A stretch of DNA of 64,000 nucleotides from an uncultured Collinsella sp. (GCA_958405565.1 CATYEN010000004.1:18034-82033); one strand, 5' to 3'; positions 33,662 through 41,958 are shown, counted from the first letter of the stretch. A program made the numbers and translations. Notes: a model not told the origin generated them from the letters alone.

Positions 33662-34849
33662 ATGACCGAGCTCCAAGAACTCCGTCGCTATCGCCGCGAT
33701 CTCCATCGCATTCCAGAGCTCGATTTCGATCTTCCGCAGACGATCGCCTATATCGAGGGCGTGTTGGCACCGCTCACCTGCGAAGTGACCCATCCGTGCC
33801 CCAGCTGCGTCTGTGCTTTCTTCGACGCCGGCGTTGATGCCGCGCATGCCACGGCGATTCGCGCCGATATGGATGCGCTGCCCATCGCGGAGGCGACGGG
33901 GGCAGCGTTCGCTTCGACCCATCCCGGCAAGATGCATGCTTGCGGCCACGATGGACACATGGCCATGGCACTTGCCGCCGCGACGTATGTCGACCGTACA
34001 ATTCGCGAGCAGTCGGGCGCCATTAAGCGCAATGTGCTCTTTGTGTTCCAGCCGGCCGAGGAAACGACCGGTGGTGCCAAGACGGTGTGCGAGAGCGGCG
34101 TGTTCGAGCGCTACGGGGCGGATCGCATCTTCGGCTTCCACGTGTGGCCCGATCTGCCCGCCGGCACGTTGGCGAGCTGCTCCGGTCCGTTGCTGGCGCG
34201 TTCGAGTGAGACACACATTCATATTCACGGGACGAGCATCCATATCGCTAAGACCTATGGCGTTCCGGTCGAGGAGTCGCACGATGCGGCGCTGGCGGCT
34301 GCCAAGTTCTTGGTTTCCGAGCGCGAGCTTATGGACGAGTTGGGTGTCGACGAGCCCTGCATTGGTAAGTTCGGCCTGCTGCAGGCCGGCACCGTCTGCA
34401 ATGCGGTGGCGGGGGAGGCCCATGTTGCCGGCAGCCTACGTGTGTTTACGGACGCCATGTTCGACCGTGCGCGCGAAGGAGTGCGCCGCGTTTTGGACGA
34501 TGCCTGCGCCGCAACGGGCTGCACATATGACCTCGATTTTGCCGAGGGCTATCCGCCGGTCGATAACGACCCTGAGCTGTTCGCCCACATTGCGCCTGCC
34601 TTGTCCGAGCTGCAACTTGCGGACGAGCCGCTGCTAATCGCCGAGGATTTCGCGTTCTATCAGCGCCATCTGCCGGGCGTGTTTTTCTTGCTGGGCACGG
34701 GCGTGCCAGAGGGACAAGAAAACCCGATCGACGCTGATGGCTGCCCAGCCTATGCCACAAGCGCTCTGCATACCGATAGCATGCTCTTCGACGAGGAAAT
34801 CCTACTCAAAGGCCTCGATGTCTACAAACGATTGCTTTTGCTTGACTAA
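33662..34849 (+). CDS. M20 family metallopeptidase/deacetylase
   Basis: A 395-aa zinc or manganese amidohydrolase of the M20D group. Metal-site residues are visible in RADMDALPI, HACGHDGH, QPAEETTGG, FHVWPDLP and the C-terminal GAEDF-type IAEDFAFY. ATG 33662 follows GAAGGGATC; the earlier in-frame ATG at 33578 overlaps the promoter. It is divergent from the lysine operon and the two promoters overlap. Since DapH makes N-acetyl intermediates, this protein is a good candidate for N-acetyl-diaminopimelate deacetylase, but M20D enzymes also include aminoacylases and indole-conjugate hydrolases. That choice is inference. Confidence 0.82.
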   Translation: MTELQELRRYRRDLHRIPELDFDLPQTIAYIEGVLAPLTCEVTHPCPSCVCAFFDAGVDAAHATAIRADMDALPIAEATGAAFASTHPGKMHACGHDGHMAMALAAATYVDRTIREQSGAIKRNVLFVFQPAEETTGGAKTVCESGVFERYGADRIFGFHVWPDLPAGTLASCSGPLLARSSETHIHIHGTSIHIAKTYGVPVEESHDAALAAAKFLVSERELMDELGVDEPCIGKFGLLQAGTVCNAVAGEAHVAGSLRVFTDAMFDRAREGVRRVLDDACAATGCTYDLDFAEGYPPVDNDPELFAHIAPALSELQLADEPLLIAEDFAFYQRHLPGVFFLLGTGVPEGQENPIDADGCPAYATSALHTDSMLFDEEILLKGLDVYKRLLLLD

Positions 34850-34864
34850 GGCGTGAAGGAGTAT

Positions 34865-34900
34865 TTGTTCTAGAAAACACGAACAAACGTACGATATAAT
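34865..34900 (+). promoter_or_regulatory. higBA promoter and operator candidate
   Basis: A consensus TATAAT -10 box lies at 34895-34900. TTGTTC (34865-34870) and GAACAA (34881-34886) form a perfect 6-bp dyad upstream of it, and a weaker ACGTT/AACGT dyad lies at 34921-34940. Antitoxins of this type repress their own promoter at such sites. Confidence 0.45.
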
Positions 34901-34951
34901 AGAGATGTAAGTCTATAGAAACGTTTGACGTTACTAACGTAAGGCGATACT

Positions 34952-35233
34952 ATGATTGCATCGTATAAAGATGAGGATACCGAACGCTTTGCCATGGGTA
35001 TGCGGGTCAGGAGGTTCGTGCCCTTTGAGCGTGTTGCGTTGAGGAAGATTCGCCAACTGCAGGTTTGTGCTTCGCTTGATGATCTTCGCGTTCCACCGGG
35101 CAACCGCCTGGAAGCTTTGAAGGGCGATCGTGCCGGTCAATATAGCATCCGTGTTAACGAGCGCTATCGGGTCTGTTTTGAGTGGAGACAGGAGATGGCT
35201 TGGAATGTCGAAATCGTCGATTATCACAAGTGA
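34952..35233 (+). CDS. higB: HigB-type toxin, RelE/ParE superfamily
   Basis: A 93-aa protein with the HigB pattern: LDDLRVPPGNRLEALKGDRAGQYSIRVNERYRVCFEW and the ending VEIVDYHK (segments read separately). HigB cleaves mRNA on the ribosome. Catalytic basic residues lie in the NERYRV stretch. It starts at ATG 34952 and overlaps the antitoxin by 29 bp. Toxin-before-antitoxin order is typical of HigBA. No other mobile-element gene is close, but remnants and small accessory genes follow. Confidence 0.88.
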   Translation: MIASYKDEDTERFAMGMRVRRFVPFERVALRKIRQLQVCASLDDLRVPPGNRLEALKGDRAGQYSIRVNERYRVCFEWRQEMAWNVEIVDYHK

Positions 35234-35546
35234 TGAGACTTCGGCCGATTTGCTGTCGCCGGTGACTCCTGGTGAGCTTCTCAAAGAGGAGTTTCTTGTC
35301 CCTATGGGCATTTCTCAATATCGCCTCGCCAAGGAGACCGGGATTCCGGCTCAGCGTATCGGGCAGATTGTCTTGGGAAAACGTCGCGTGACGGCCGACA
35401 CCGACCTCCGTCTTTGCCGTTATTTTGGCCTGACGGATGGTTATTGGCTGCGCGCTCAGGTGGCGTTTGACCTTGAGGCCGAGAAAAGGCGGATTGAACC
35501 GGAACTCGATAAGATCGTTCCTGTTCAGCAGGCCATCGCACTGTAG
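35205..35546 (+). CDS. higA: HigA-type antitoxin, XRE family
   Basis: A 113-aa helix-turn-helix antitoxin. The HigA start PVTPGELLKEEFLVPMGIS leads into QYRLAKETGIPAQRIGQIVLG, the DNA-binding helices. It binds HigB and represses the operon. The ATG at 35205 lies inside the higB end (29-bp overlap), with GGAGA upstream. A longer in-frame reading from 35130 would overlap the toxin more and is not used. Confidence 0.87.
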   Translation: MSKSSIITSDETSADLLSPVTPGELLKEEFLVPMGISQYRLAKETGIPAQRIGQIVLGKRRVTADTDLRLCRYFGLTDGYWLRAQVAFDLEAEKRRIEPELDKIVPVQQAIAL

Positions 35547-35560
35547 TGCTCAAAGATGAT

Positions 35561-35569
35561 GGGGGGGGG
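35561..35569 (+). repeat. nine-G homopolymer tract
   Basis: Nine consecutive G residues lie six bases before the ATG of the small membrane protein and form its only ribosome-binding sequence. Long G tracts change length by slippage, so the spacing between the ribosome site and start could vary. Confidence 0.6.
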
Positions 35570-35574
35570 TGGCG

Positions 35575-35898
35575 ATGAGGCGATGCCGACAGTCTTCCGT
35601 ATATAGTCCGGGTGGATGCGGGTGCGGTTTGCTACTGCTTCCGGTCATCGCTGTGAGCATTGGCGTGATGTTTGTGCTTGCTGGGCTGGCTGCGGCGGCA
35701 CTCGTACTGTTTATCACCGCCATCGGCGTGACGGTCTGGCTGTGCCGTTCTCGCGAGCAGCGTCGTGCCGATGGTAAGACTAATGTCGGATGGATTGCCT
35801 TTTTGATCATCGCCTACCTGCTGAGCATCAGCTATTTGGCCTTCTTTATCCTGTTGCTTGTGAGCACCTTTACCGGGGAATCCGTCACGGTGGGGTAG
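35575..35898 (+). CDS. small membrane protein, 107 aa
   Basis: I do not recognise this protein. It has a basic N terminus with Pro/Gly/Cys residues, two to three hydrophobic segments (LLLLPVIAVSIGVMFVLAG, LVLFITAIGVTVWL and WIAFLIIAYLLSISYLAFFI) and a short polar loop between them rich in Arg. It may be a minor membrane component. The start at ATG 35575 lies directly behind the nine-G tract. It follows the antitoxin gene by 28 bp and could be cotranscribed with it, or be independent. Confidence 0.55.
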   Translation: MRRCRQSSVYSPGGCGCGLLLLPVIAVSIGVMFVLAGLAAAALVLFITAIGVTVWLCRSREQRRADGKTNVGWIAFLIIAYLLSISYLAFFILLLVSTFTGESVTVG

Positions 35899-36269
35899 GT
35901 TTCGACGAGCTTCTTGAGGATGAAGCGAGGGGACGGACCCTGAATGAACCGCGCCCCACATCAACAAGTTCCATTCGTTGTGTAGCAATCCGAATGTGCA
36001 AGTGTTTGGCGTGAGGGCACCGCCGCCAGTAACACGGGGATGCAGGCCGCGATCGCCAGCCCCTATACCAGCTCATCGCAATAGATTCCATAAGGACCCA
36101 CCAACAGGACATAGGCCAACTTGCGAGCCCATCATTCGCTGCGGCCACAAATCAGCTGGCAGCTGAATTATCGCTATAAATCGCGAGGTAAAATGTCCAA
36201 AGATTGATGGACGGTTCGCAGAATTTGCAAGGGTCATTGAGAAAGCAAAGCTGCGAGAAAGGAAGAGCC
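35899..36269. other. intergenic region with a decayed reading frame
   Basis: This 371-bp stretch has no intact gene. On the minus strand a 56-codon frame (listed separately) is broken by a stop. The last 60 bases hold the AGAAAGGAAGAG ribosome site of the EcsC gene. Nothing else recognisable. Confidence 0.5.
35961..36128 (-). pseudogene. possible membrane-protein remnant
   Basis: A minus-strand frame reads LAYVLLVGPYGIYCDELV, then an amber stop, then GLAIAACIPVLLAAVPS. The two halves look like adjacent membrane helices of one former protein. Too short and degraded to name. Confidence 0.25.
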
Positions 36270-37025
36270 ATGGCTAAGAAGACGGGAGAGAAAGAAACGG
36301 TTGAAAAGGCCAAAGGCTTCGAGATTTCCATCGATGAGGAATCGGCCGGCAAGCTGCTCGATACCATCTACAGGAGCGCACTGAATGGCGTCCCTAAGGT
36401 GAGTCGTTCGGTCGACGAGATGGTTGCCGACTACACGGGAAAGGCGAAGTCGCCCGATGATGCCGCAAGGGCACTCGCAAAGTGGCAGGTCATGAAATGC
36501 GGAACCTCAGGTTTCGTCACCGGGCTCGGGGGCTTGATTACGCTTCCGGTCGCAATTCCCGCGAACATAAGCAGCGTCATGTACGTTCAGATGCGCATGA
36601 TCGCCTGCATCGCGAAGATGGGTGGCTATGACGTTACGTCCGACCAAGTTCAGACGATGATCTACATGTGCCTCACGGGTACGACGGCGAGTGATCTTGT
36701 CAAAATGGGGCTCATCAAGACTGGGACGAAATCGCTTGAGGCTGCAATCAAGAAGATTCCCGGGTCGGCACTCGTGAAGATCAACCAGAAGGTTGGCTTC
36801 AGATTTATCACGAAGTTCGGCGAGAAGGGTATCATCAACCTCGGGAAAATGCTGCCCCTCGCCGGTGGCTTGATTGGCGGCGGCGTGGACGTGGCATCGA
36901 CGAGCATCATTGCTAAGAACGCCATCAGGATGTTCATGGAGGGCGAGGACCCCGATGGAACCCTGCCCACTGAAGCGGAGGTCGAAAGCATCGAAGACGT
37001 TGAGGTGGAAAGCGACCTGCTTTAG
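36270..37025 (+). CDS. EcsC family protein
   Basis: A 251-aa protein of the EcsC family (named after a gene next to a Bacillus ABC transporter), whose biochemical role is not established. Family features include AEALADDYTGKAK-like SVDEMVADYTGKAKSPDDAA, GGLITLPVAIPANISSVMYV (a hydrophobic hairpin near residue 100) and PLAGGLIGGGVDVASTSII near residue 205. No signal peptide. ATG 36270 follows AGAAAGGAAGAG. Slightly lower GC than its neighbours and surrounded by decayed sequence on both sides, so it may be an acquired gene. Confidence 0.8.
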   Translation: MAKKTGEKETVEKAKGFEISIDEESAGKLLDTIYRSALNGVPKVSRSVDEMVADYTGKAKSPDDAARALAKWQVMKCGTSGFVTGLGGLITLPVAIPANISSVMYVQMRMIACIAKMGGYDVTSDQVQTMIYMCLTGTTASDLVKMGLIKTGTKSLEAAIKKIPGSALVKINQKVGFRFITKFGEKGIINLGKMLPLAGGLIGGGVDVASTSIIAKNAIRMFMEGEDPDGTLPTEAEVESIEDVEVESDLL

Positions 37026-37542
37026 TCTTCGCTATACGCGCCACACCCCATTGCCTAGCTTATGCCGTAGGGGCTGCCGGCTGTTATGAGGTAACCCGCC
37101 TGCTCGCCGCGGTCTATTCGGCACATCGCGTGCGTCGTCTGCTTTGAGTCGCAGGCTGTGTCATTGCCGCCCACGATGGCCATGTGGTCGTTGAGTGTAG
37201 TCGAGCCCATGTGACCCTTGGGTGGCTCTCAGCCCGCATCTACCAGGATTCTTGTCGAGTTCGTGCGAGCATCGAGCGTGTAGGGCATGCTCGAGAGCGT
37301 CGTTGTCCGCATGGACCACGCCGCGCGGGTTCGCCATGTCGGAAATCGAGGCAAAGCGCTGCAACCGTAGAACCAGTAGTTCAAATCGATGTTGGCAAGC
37401 CTCGAGGTGTCATCGGTGATGGACGCGCGCTTCATGCTCTTCTATATGGCAACCTTAGCTCTCAGCTAATGAATTCAAGTTCAATCCTTCCTACGATGTG
37501 CTGTGTGCCGGCACGGTAGCCGGATCGTAGGAAGGATGAATA
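37026..37542. other. intergenic region with a frameshifted remnant
   Basis: A 517-bp stretch with no intact gene. A broken minus-strand frame at 37161-37435 is listed separately. The last 20 bases contain the GGAAGG ribosome site of the next gene. No terminator for the EcsC gene was convincing. Confidence 0.5.
37161..37435 (-). pseudogene. frameshifted coding remnant
   Basis: Two overlapping minus-strand frames look like one former protein: ASITDDTSRLANIDLNYWFYG in the first, then a +1 shift into QRFASISDMANPRGVVHADN. Composition is protein-like across the junction, but I cannot name the family. May be sequencing error or decay. Confidence 0.3.
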
Positions 37543-37986
37543 ATGGCAAAAGAGGGAAAGAAGCCGATCGGCAAGATTGTCCTAGGCGTCATCGTGGTGC
37601 TGGTTATCGTCGGTGCCGTGGGTTCTATGGGCGGCAATTCAACCGATTCGTCTGCGAGCGATTCGGCAAAACCTGCCGAGGCGACACAGCAGGCTGAGGA
37701 GCAAAAAGAACCGCAAGAACCGTATATCATTGCTGACGAGGCTGAAGACACCTCCAGTCAGTTTGCCTATAAGATCACGGGCACGCTTACCAATAACACG
37801 GACAAGGAAAAGAGCTACATTCAGATTGAGTATGTTCTGTATGATGCCGATGGCAACCAGGTTGGAACGGCTCTTGCAAACACCAATCATCTGAAGGCGG
37901 GCGGCTCCTGGAAGTTCGAGGCGCTGGGTACGGTGTCTCCCGACCAGGTTGCTAGCTGGGAGCGTTCGGACGTAAGCGGTTTCTAG
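37543..37986 (+). CDS. FxLYD-type membrane-anchored protein
   Basis: A 147-aa exported or anchored protein. Residues 10-30 (IGKIVLGVIVVLVIVGAVGS) are a single N-terminal transmembrane helix. A Ser/Ala/Glu/Pro linker runs to about residue 60. The rest is a small beta domain of FxLYD type: AYKITGTLTNNTDKEKSYIQ, EYVLYDADGNQVGTAL and LKAGGSWKFEALG. Such domains sit outside the membrane in Gram-positive bacteria. No catalytic residues. ATG 37543 has GGAAGGATG upstream. It precedes the HTH gene by 32 bp and may share its transcript. Confidence 0.75.
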   Translation: MAKEGKKPIGKIVLGVIVVLVIVGAVGSMGGNSTDSSASDSAKPAEATQQAEEQKEPQEPYIIADEAEDTSSQFAYKITGTLTNNTDKEKSYIQIEYVLYDADGNQVGTALANTNHLKAGGSWKFEALGTVSPDQVASWERSDVSGF

Positions 37987-38018
37987 CATGTTGCATGCAC
38001 TGGGGGAGGTGAAGTCGT

Positions 38019-38441
38019 ATGCCCGATAAAAAGCTGACCGAGGAGCTGCTCAATGAGCTTCTCGATGCGCCGAACATCGATGGCTATATCAGGGAGCACG
38101 ACTTTGCTGCCCCGTCGCTTTCGGACTACCTGAAGCAGCTGCTGCAGGAAAAGGGCTTGGAGCGCTCGCGCGTGGTTCGTATGGCCGATCTCAATGAGAC
38201 CTTTGGCTATCAGATCTTTACCGGTGCGCGTCACCCGAGTCGCAATAAGGTGCTGCAGATTGCCTTTGCGATGGCGCTGACGCTCAAAGAGGCCAACCGT
38301 GCACTGACGGCTGCCGGGGTAAGCGTCCTCAACTGCAAGGATCGCCGTGATGCGATTATCATCTTTTGCATCGATCGCGGGTGCAGCCTCCAAAAGGTCA
38401 ACGAGGAGCTGTATCGCTTTGGCGAGGAGACGGTGAGTTAG
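38019..38441 (+). CDS. helix-turn-helix protein next to a protein kinase
   Basis: A 140-aa XRE-like DNA-binding protein. After an N-terminal acidic tail, LSDYLKQLLQEKGLERSRVV and ETFGYQIFTGARHPSRNKVL form the HTH, then a C-terminal helical pair. Genes of this type are commonly found directly before a serine/threonine kinase in Coriobacteriia and Clostridia, as here (98 bp gap). It may be a phosphorylation target or control the kinase gene. ATG 38019 follows GGGGGAGG. Confidence 0.75.
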   Translation: MPDKKLTEELLNELLDAPNIDGYIREHDFAAPSLSDYLKQLLQEKGLERSRVVRMADLNETFGYQIFTGARHPSRNKVLQIAFAMALTLKEANRALTAAGVSVLNCKDRRDAIIIFCIDRGCSLQKVNEELYRFGEETVS

Positions 38442-38539
38442 CGGCTGATATCTGAGCCGGCGGAGCTGCCGAACAACGATGCAAACGAACGGGGCGCGGA
38501 TGCCATGGGGTGTCTGCGCCCTGCGCTATGATGGAGGCT

Positions 38540-39919
38540 ATGGATACTCAGACCACAACATATTCCGATGACGAGCTGACCGCAGCGCTTGCCGAACATC
38601 TGGCGTCGCTCGATCGCGACGACAGCTATCGCGTGGAGCGTGTACTTAAGCGCTCGTCCGTTGAAACAACCGAGCTCGTGTACTTTGAAGGAACCGGCGG
38701 TGGTTCGCTCGGCCCCTTTGTCCGTAAACGCATCGATGCTTCGGCTCAAATCGGCGGGGCATACGAGCGTCTGTTTGCCGCCCAGCGGGCAGGCAGGCGT
38801 TTTGAGCACCTGCCCAGAATCGTCGATTGTCATCGTGTGGGCGACGAGCTCAACGTGGTTATGGAATACATCGAAGGGGAGACGCTCAGGGCGCTGGTGG
38901 ACCGTCTGGGAGCCACCCCCGATTATGCGCGTGAATTGTATCCTGCCCTATGCGATGCCGTGGGCGAGCTCCACGCCGGTTTTGCAATGGCGGGGGAGAC
39001 GTCGGCGCCGGTGATCCATCGCGACCTCAAGCCGTCGAATATCATCGTGACGGGTGCCAACTATACGTCTGATGACGGCCTGACGTTTTCGTCGCTGGTG
39101 ATTATCGACTTGGGGATCGCGCGCGTGTGGCGCGATGGCGCCGATGCAGACACCGTCAAGTTCGGCACGCGACCCTATGCGCCACCCGAGCAGTATGGGT
39201 TTGGGCAGACGAGTGTACGCAGCGACGTCTACGCACTTGGCGCCCTGTTGTTCTTCTGCTTGACGGGAGTCGACCCTAAACCAGGGCTCGACATGCGCGA
39301 GCAATGCGAGGCGCGTGGCATTCCCACTCCACTTGCCGATGCCGTCTGCATGTCGATGGCGCTCGACCCGGCCAAGCGTTTTGCGAGTGCGGAAGCGTTG
39401 GGACGGGCGACGCGCTCGGCATACGATCTGAGCCGCCCCGTGCGGCCTTCTACACCTGCGCCTGTCCGTACTCCGGCCTCGGAGACGGTGTTGACGCTCC
39501 AAGGGCTCCAGAACCCCGCAGGGCTTCCTAGGCCTGCCGCCTCCGCTGCATGCGGTCTGCTCTCTCGCGTTCCGGAGTCTCTGGGGCGCATTTGGAATAC
39601 GCTTGTCTGCTTCTCGCTACTTGTGTTCTTTGCCGGAAGTCACTTTGCCGTCTTTCACCCCACGGGAGCAAACCAAAGCTACCCGACGTGGCTTCTCATA
39701 ATCGAGTATTTTTTCTTTGTCGATGGCCTTATGGTGCTTATGCATTTTGCGCTACTCGATAAGCGCCGTCTTCGTCGGCGATTCGCGCTGTTCGACAGCT
39801 ATCGCGGCAAGAAACTCGCGAAACTCTGGCTCAAGGCATTGGGTGTGCTGCTCCTATGCATGATCGTCATAGTTGCGGTTGCCAATGCGACCGGTGTCGT
39901 TGACACCTCCGCCACCTAA
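38540..39919 (+). CDS. membrane-bound serine/threonine protein kinase
   Basis: A 459-aa Hanks-type kinase with an intracellular kinase domain and three C-terminal hydrophobic segments. The catalytic loop HRDLKPSNIIV, DLGIARVW for the DFG position (DLG here) and the activation and P+1 segment GTRPYAPPEQYGFGQTSVRSDVYALG are clear. The glycine-rich loop is weak. A Pro/Thr linker follows, then membrane helices near residues 355-455. The start is uncertain: ATG 38540 has GGAGG only two bases away, and ATGs 38528/38531 or GTG 38510 are alternatives. Signal input is unknown; there are no PASTA domains. Confidence 0.85.
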   Translation: MDTQTTTYSDDELTAALAEHLASLDRDDSYRVERVLKRSSVETTELVYFEGTGGGSLGPFVRKRIDASAQIGGAYERLFAAQRAGRRFEHLPRIVDCHRVGDELNVVMEYIEGETLRALVDRLGATPDYARELYPALCDAVGELHAGFAMAGETSAPVIHRDLKPSNIIVTGANYTSDDGLTFSSLVIIDLGIARVWRDGADADTVKFGTRPYAPPEQYGFGQTSVRSDVYALGALLFFCLTGVDPKPGLDMREQCEARGIPTPLADAVCMSMALDPAKRFASAEALGRATRSAYDLSRPVRPSTPAPVRTPASETVLTLQGLQNPAGLPRPAASAACGLLSRVPESLGRIWNTLVCFSLLVFFAGSHFAVFHPTGANQSYPTWLLIIEYFFFVDGLMVLMHFALLDKRRLRRRFALFDSYRGKKLAKLWLKALGVLLLCMIVIVAVANATGVVDTSAT

Positions 39920-39922
39920 AAG

Positions 39923-39948
39923 AAAAGGGCCCCGTTTGGGGCCCTTTT
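39923..39948. terminator. bidirectional terminator
   Basis: AAAAGGGCCCC (39923-39933) pairs with GGGGCCCTTTT (39938-39948) around GTTT. It ends both the kinase gene and the convergent hydrolase gene. Confidence 0.9.
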
Positions 39949-39957
39949 CAGCTGTAC

Positions 39958-41091
39958 TTAGATGCGGTTCATCTGAGCGGCGACCTTGTTATACCAGTCC
40001 TGCCACGTGGGCGGGCAGTACTTTTTGGCCGCTGCCGGGGTAAGGGTTGAGCCGTAGTTGGCGCCCAGGTAGGCAACATGAGCGGAGATGCCCTCGCTCC
40101 AGCTGCCAAAGCTGCGCCAACCGCCGCCACGGGCACTCCAGCCCCAGGCGTTGTAAGAATTGGCGCAATAAGTGCCCTTGGTGCTCTCGATGCAGGCGAT
40201 GGCGGGGGACCAACGGGGGTCGACGCCGGTATTCCAAGCGGCGACGGCAAAGTTGTAGCCCTGGCCTGCCATGGGGGAGCCGGCAAGATAATTGTCGATG
40301 CGGCTCGTCCACTCGTTGATGAACGTATCGTAATCGGAGTTACCGGTATTAGCGTTGTTCACCGTGGTATCGATGGTGGTGTTGGTGTTGGTGGCCTGGC
40401 TGCTGGAATTGCTGCCGCTTACGCCCTCGCCCGAGAGCTTCTCGGCGGCAGCGGCCTTGTCGGCCTCAAGCTTGGCAAGCTCGGCGGCATTTTCCTGCTC
40501 GGCTTTTGCCTGCGCCTCGCTGCGGAGCTGCTGGGCCTGTGCCAGCGCATCTTCGGCGTTTTTTTGCTCTGCCTCAAGCTGGGACTTGGCCTGCTGGAGT
40601 TCGGCCTTGTTCTGCTCGAGTTCGGTTTGCATGTTGTTGAGCTCTTCGATCTCGTCGACGCTCGAGCTCGTGATCTGGTTGGTGTATTTGCAGGTGGTGA
40701 TGAACTCACCCAGGCTCTGCGCGTTGACCAGGAAGCTCACGATGGGATTGGTGCCCTTCTGGTACTTGTACAGATCGCGCATGGCGGAGCTTGCCTTGGC
40801 CTGCTGCTCGGGAAGCTTAGCCTCGATTTCCTCGATGCTCGCCTCGTTGGAGTCGATCTGCTTTTGCAGGTCGTCGAGTTTGGTGCGGGCATCGTTGTAG
40901 GCGCTCGTGGCGGCTTCAATTTTTTGCTGTGCGGCGGAAAGCTGATCCTGCGTTGCCTGCGAGGCGGCATACGCCGCAACGGGGGAGAGCATCGGCGTGG
41001 CAGTCAGTGCGACAGCGAGTGCGGCGCTCGTGATGATACGAGCCGGCTTCGACGCGATGAGCGCTGCGACGCGATGATTCGAATGCTGCAT
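39958..41091 (-). CDS. secreted coiled-coil peptidoglycan hydrolase
   Basis: A 377-aa exported protein. The N terminus has a signal peptide (hydrophobic core AALAVALTATPML, cleavage near AYA-A at residue 47). Residues about 50-240 are long alpha-helical coiled coils rich in Glu, Gln, Lys and Ala, like CwlO or PcsB. A Ser/Asn/Thr linker follows. The last 120 residues are a lysozyme-like/glucosaminidase domain, with the catalytic Glu in SPAIACIESTKGTY and YNAWGWSARGGGWRSFGSW. It is likely a septal or cell-wall hydrolase. ATG 41091 follows AGAGGG; a TTG at 41106 is less likely. Confidence 0.82.
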   Translation of the reverse strand: MQHSNHRVAALIASKPARIITSAALAVALTATPMLSPVAAYAASQATQDQLSAAQQKIEAATSAYNDARTKLDDLQKQIDSNEASIEEIEAKLPEQQAKASSAMRDLYKYQKGTNPIVSFLVNAQSLGEFITTCKYTNQITSSSVDEIEELNNMQTELEQNKAELQQAKSQLEAEQKNAEDALAQAQQLRSEAQAKAEQENAAELAKLEADKAAAAEKLSGEGVSGSNSSSQATNTNTTIDTTVNNANTGNSDYDTFINEWTSRIDNYLAGSPMAGQGYNFAVAAWNTGVDPRWSPAIACIESTKGTYCANSYNAWGWSARGGGWRSFGSWSEGISAHVAYLGANYGSTLTPAAAKKYCPPTWQDWYNKVAAQMNRI

Positions 41092-41161
41092 CCAATCCCT
41101 CTGCAATCAATCGTAGGTTATGGTTCGAACGGTATTCTACTACTGCTTTCGACCTCAACTT

Positions 41162-41198
41162 GAACCTTAAAGGTTCCAAAGGGTCAAGTTGAACTTGA
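41162..41198 (-). promoter_or_regulatory. paired operator-like palindromes
   Basis: GAACCTTAAAGGTTC (41162-41176) and TCAAGTTGAACTTGA (41184-41198) are each perfect 15-bp palindromes, 7 bases apart, about 70 to 105 bases upstream of the hydrolase start. Both share the TTGAAC/GTTCAA theme. They suggest a dimeric regulator at this promoter. Confidence 0.4.
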
Positions 41199-41325
41199 GG
41201 CTTTGGCTTTGACCTGCAGTTATAGTGAATTGTTGAGAAACCATAGAGTTCAACTTTAACGTTACGGAACTCGCTTTGATCGCAGATTCACGCCTTAAGG
41301 GCTACTCCAACATGGGGTTTTGCAC

Positions 41326-41958
41326 CTATAGGGTTCCCTCGCGGCGAGCCTGCTCAACTTCTTCGAGCGCCTCGGCTGGGGTGAAGGAACACGTGCCGTC
41401 GCCGAGCTTGACCACCTGTATGTCGTCACCGATATGGACTTCTCCGCCCTGCAACACGACGCCAAAAATGCCCTCGTGGGGGAAGATGCAGTCGCCGGCG
41501 AGATAGTAGATGGCACAGCGGGTGTGGCAGACTTTGCCGATCTGGCTGATTTCGACGAGTACTTCGCTGCCAATCTTGAGCTGCGTTCCCAGGGGGAGCG
41601 AGAGCAGGTTGATGCCCTGGGTTGTGAAGTTCTCGCCAAAGTCGCCCTCGTGCACATCGAGCCCGCGCGCCTGCGCCGTCTGGATAGACTCTGCAGCTAA
41701 AAAGGAAACCTGGCGGTGCCAATGCCCGGCGTGCGCATCGGAGGCGAGGCCAAACTGCTCGATGACGGTGTCGTGCCCGTCGGCGACGGGTGACTTGCGC
41801 GTGCCTTTGTGCTCCGACGTGTTGATTGAGACGATGCGGGCGGGCCCGTTGTAAGCATCGTTTGCGGTGCGTAGGGGAGCTGCCGTTTGGGCACGATCCG
41901 CAAGTTCGCGCTTTGCGGCGTCAATGATGGGGTTGTTGATCGGATGAACCTGGGGCAC
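41326..41958 (-). CDS. MOSC domain-containing protein
   Basis: A 210-aa protein with a MOSC beta-barrel, the domain that binds sulfur on molybdenum cofactor sulfurases and MOSC oxidoreductase partners. The GIHHD-like DAHAGHWHRQVSFLA and GDFGENFTTQGINL region, then IGKVCHTRCAIYYLAGDCIFP, holds the conserved cysteine. Molybdate-enzyme metabolism is the usual context. It starts at GTG 41958 behind AAAGG. It is followed by the operator-like region and the hydrolase gene but the two are probably not linked. Confidence 0.82.
   Translation of the reverse strand: MPQVHPINNPIIDAAKRELADRAQTAAPLRTANDAYNGPARIVSINTSEHKGTRKSPVADGHDTVIEQFGLASDAHAGHWHRQVSFLAAESIQTAQARGLDVHEGDFGENFTTQGINLLSLPLGTQLKIGSEVLVEISQIGKVCHTRCAIYYLAGDCIFPHEGIFGVVLQGGEVHIGDDIQVVKLGDGTCSFTPAEALEEVEQARREGTL

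Noticed and set aside
41119..41130. GGTTCGAAC resembling a tRNA T-arm
   Set aside because: No acceptor stem or anticodon arm fits around it; no tRNA gene was seen in the window.
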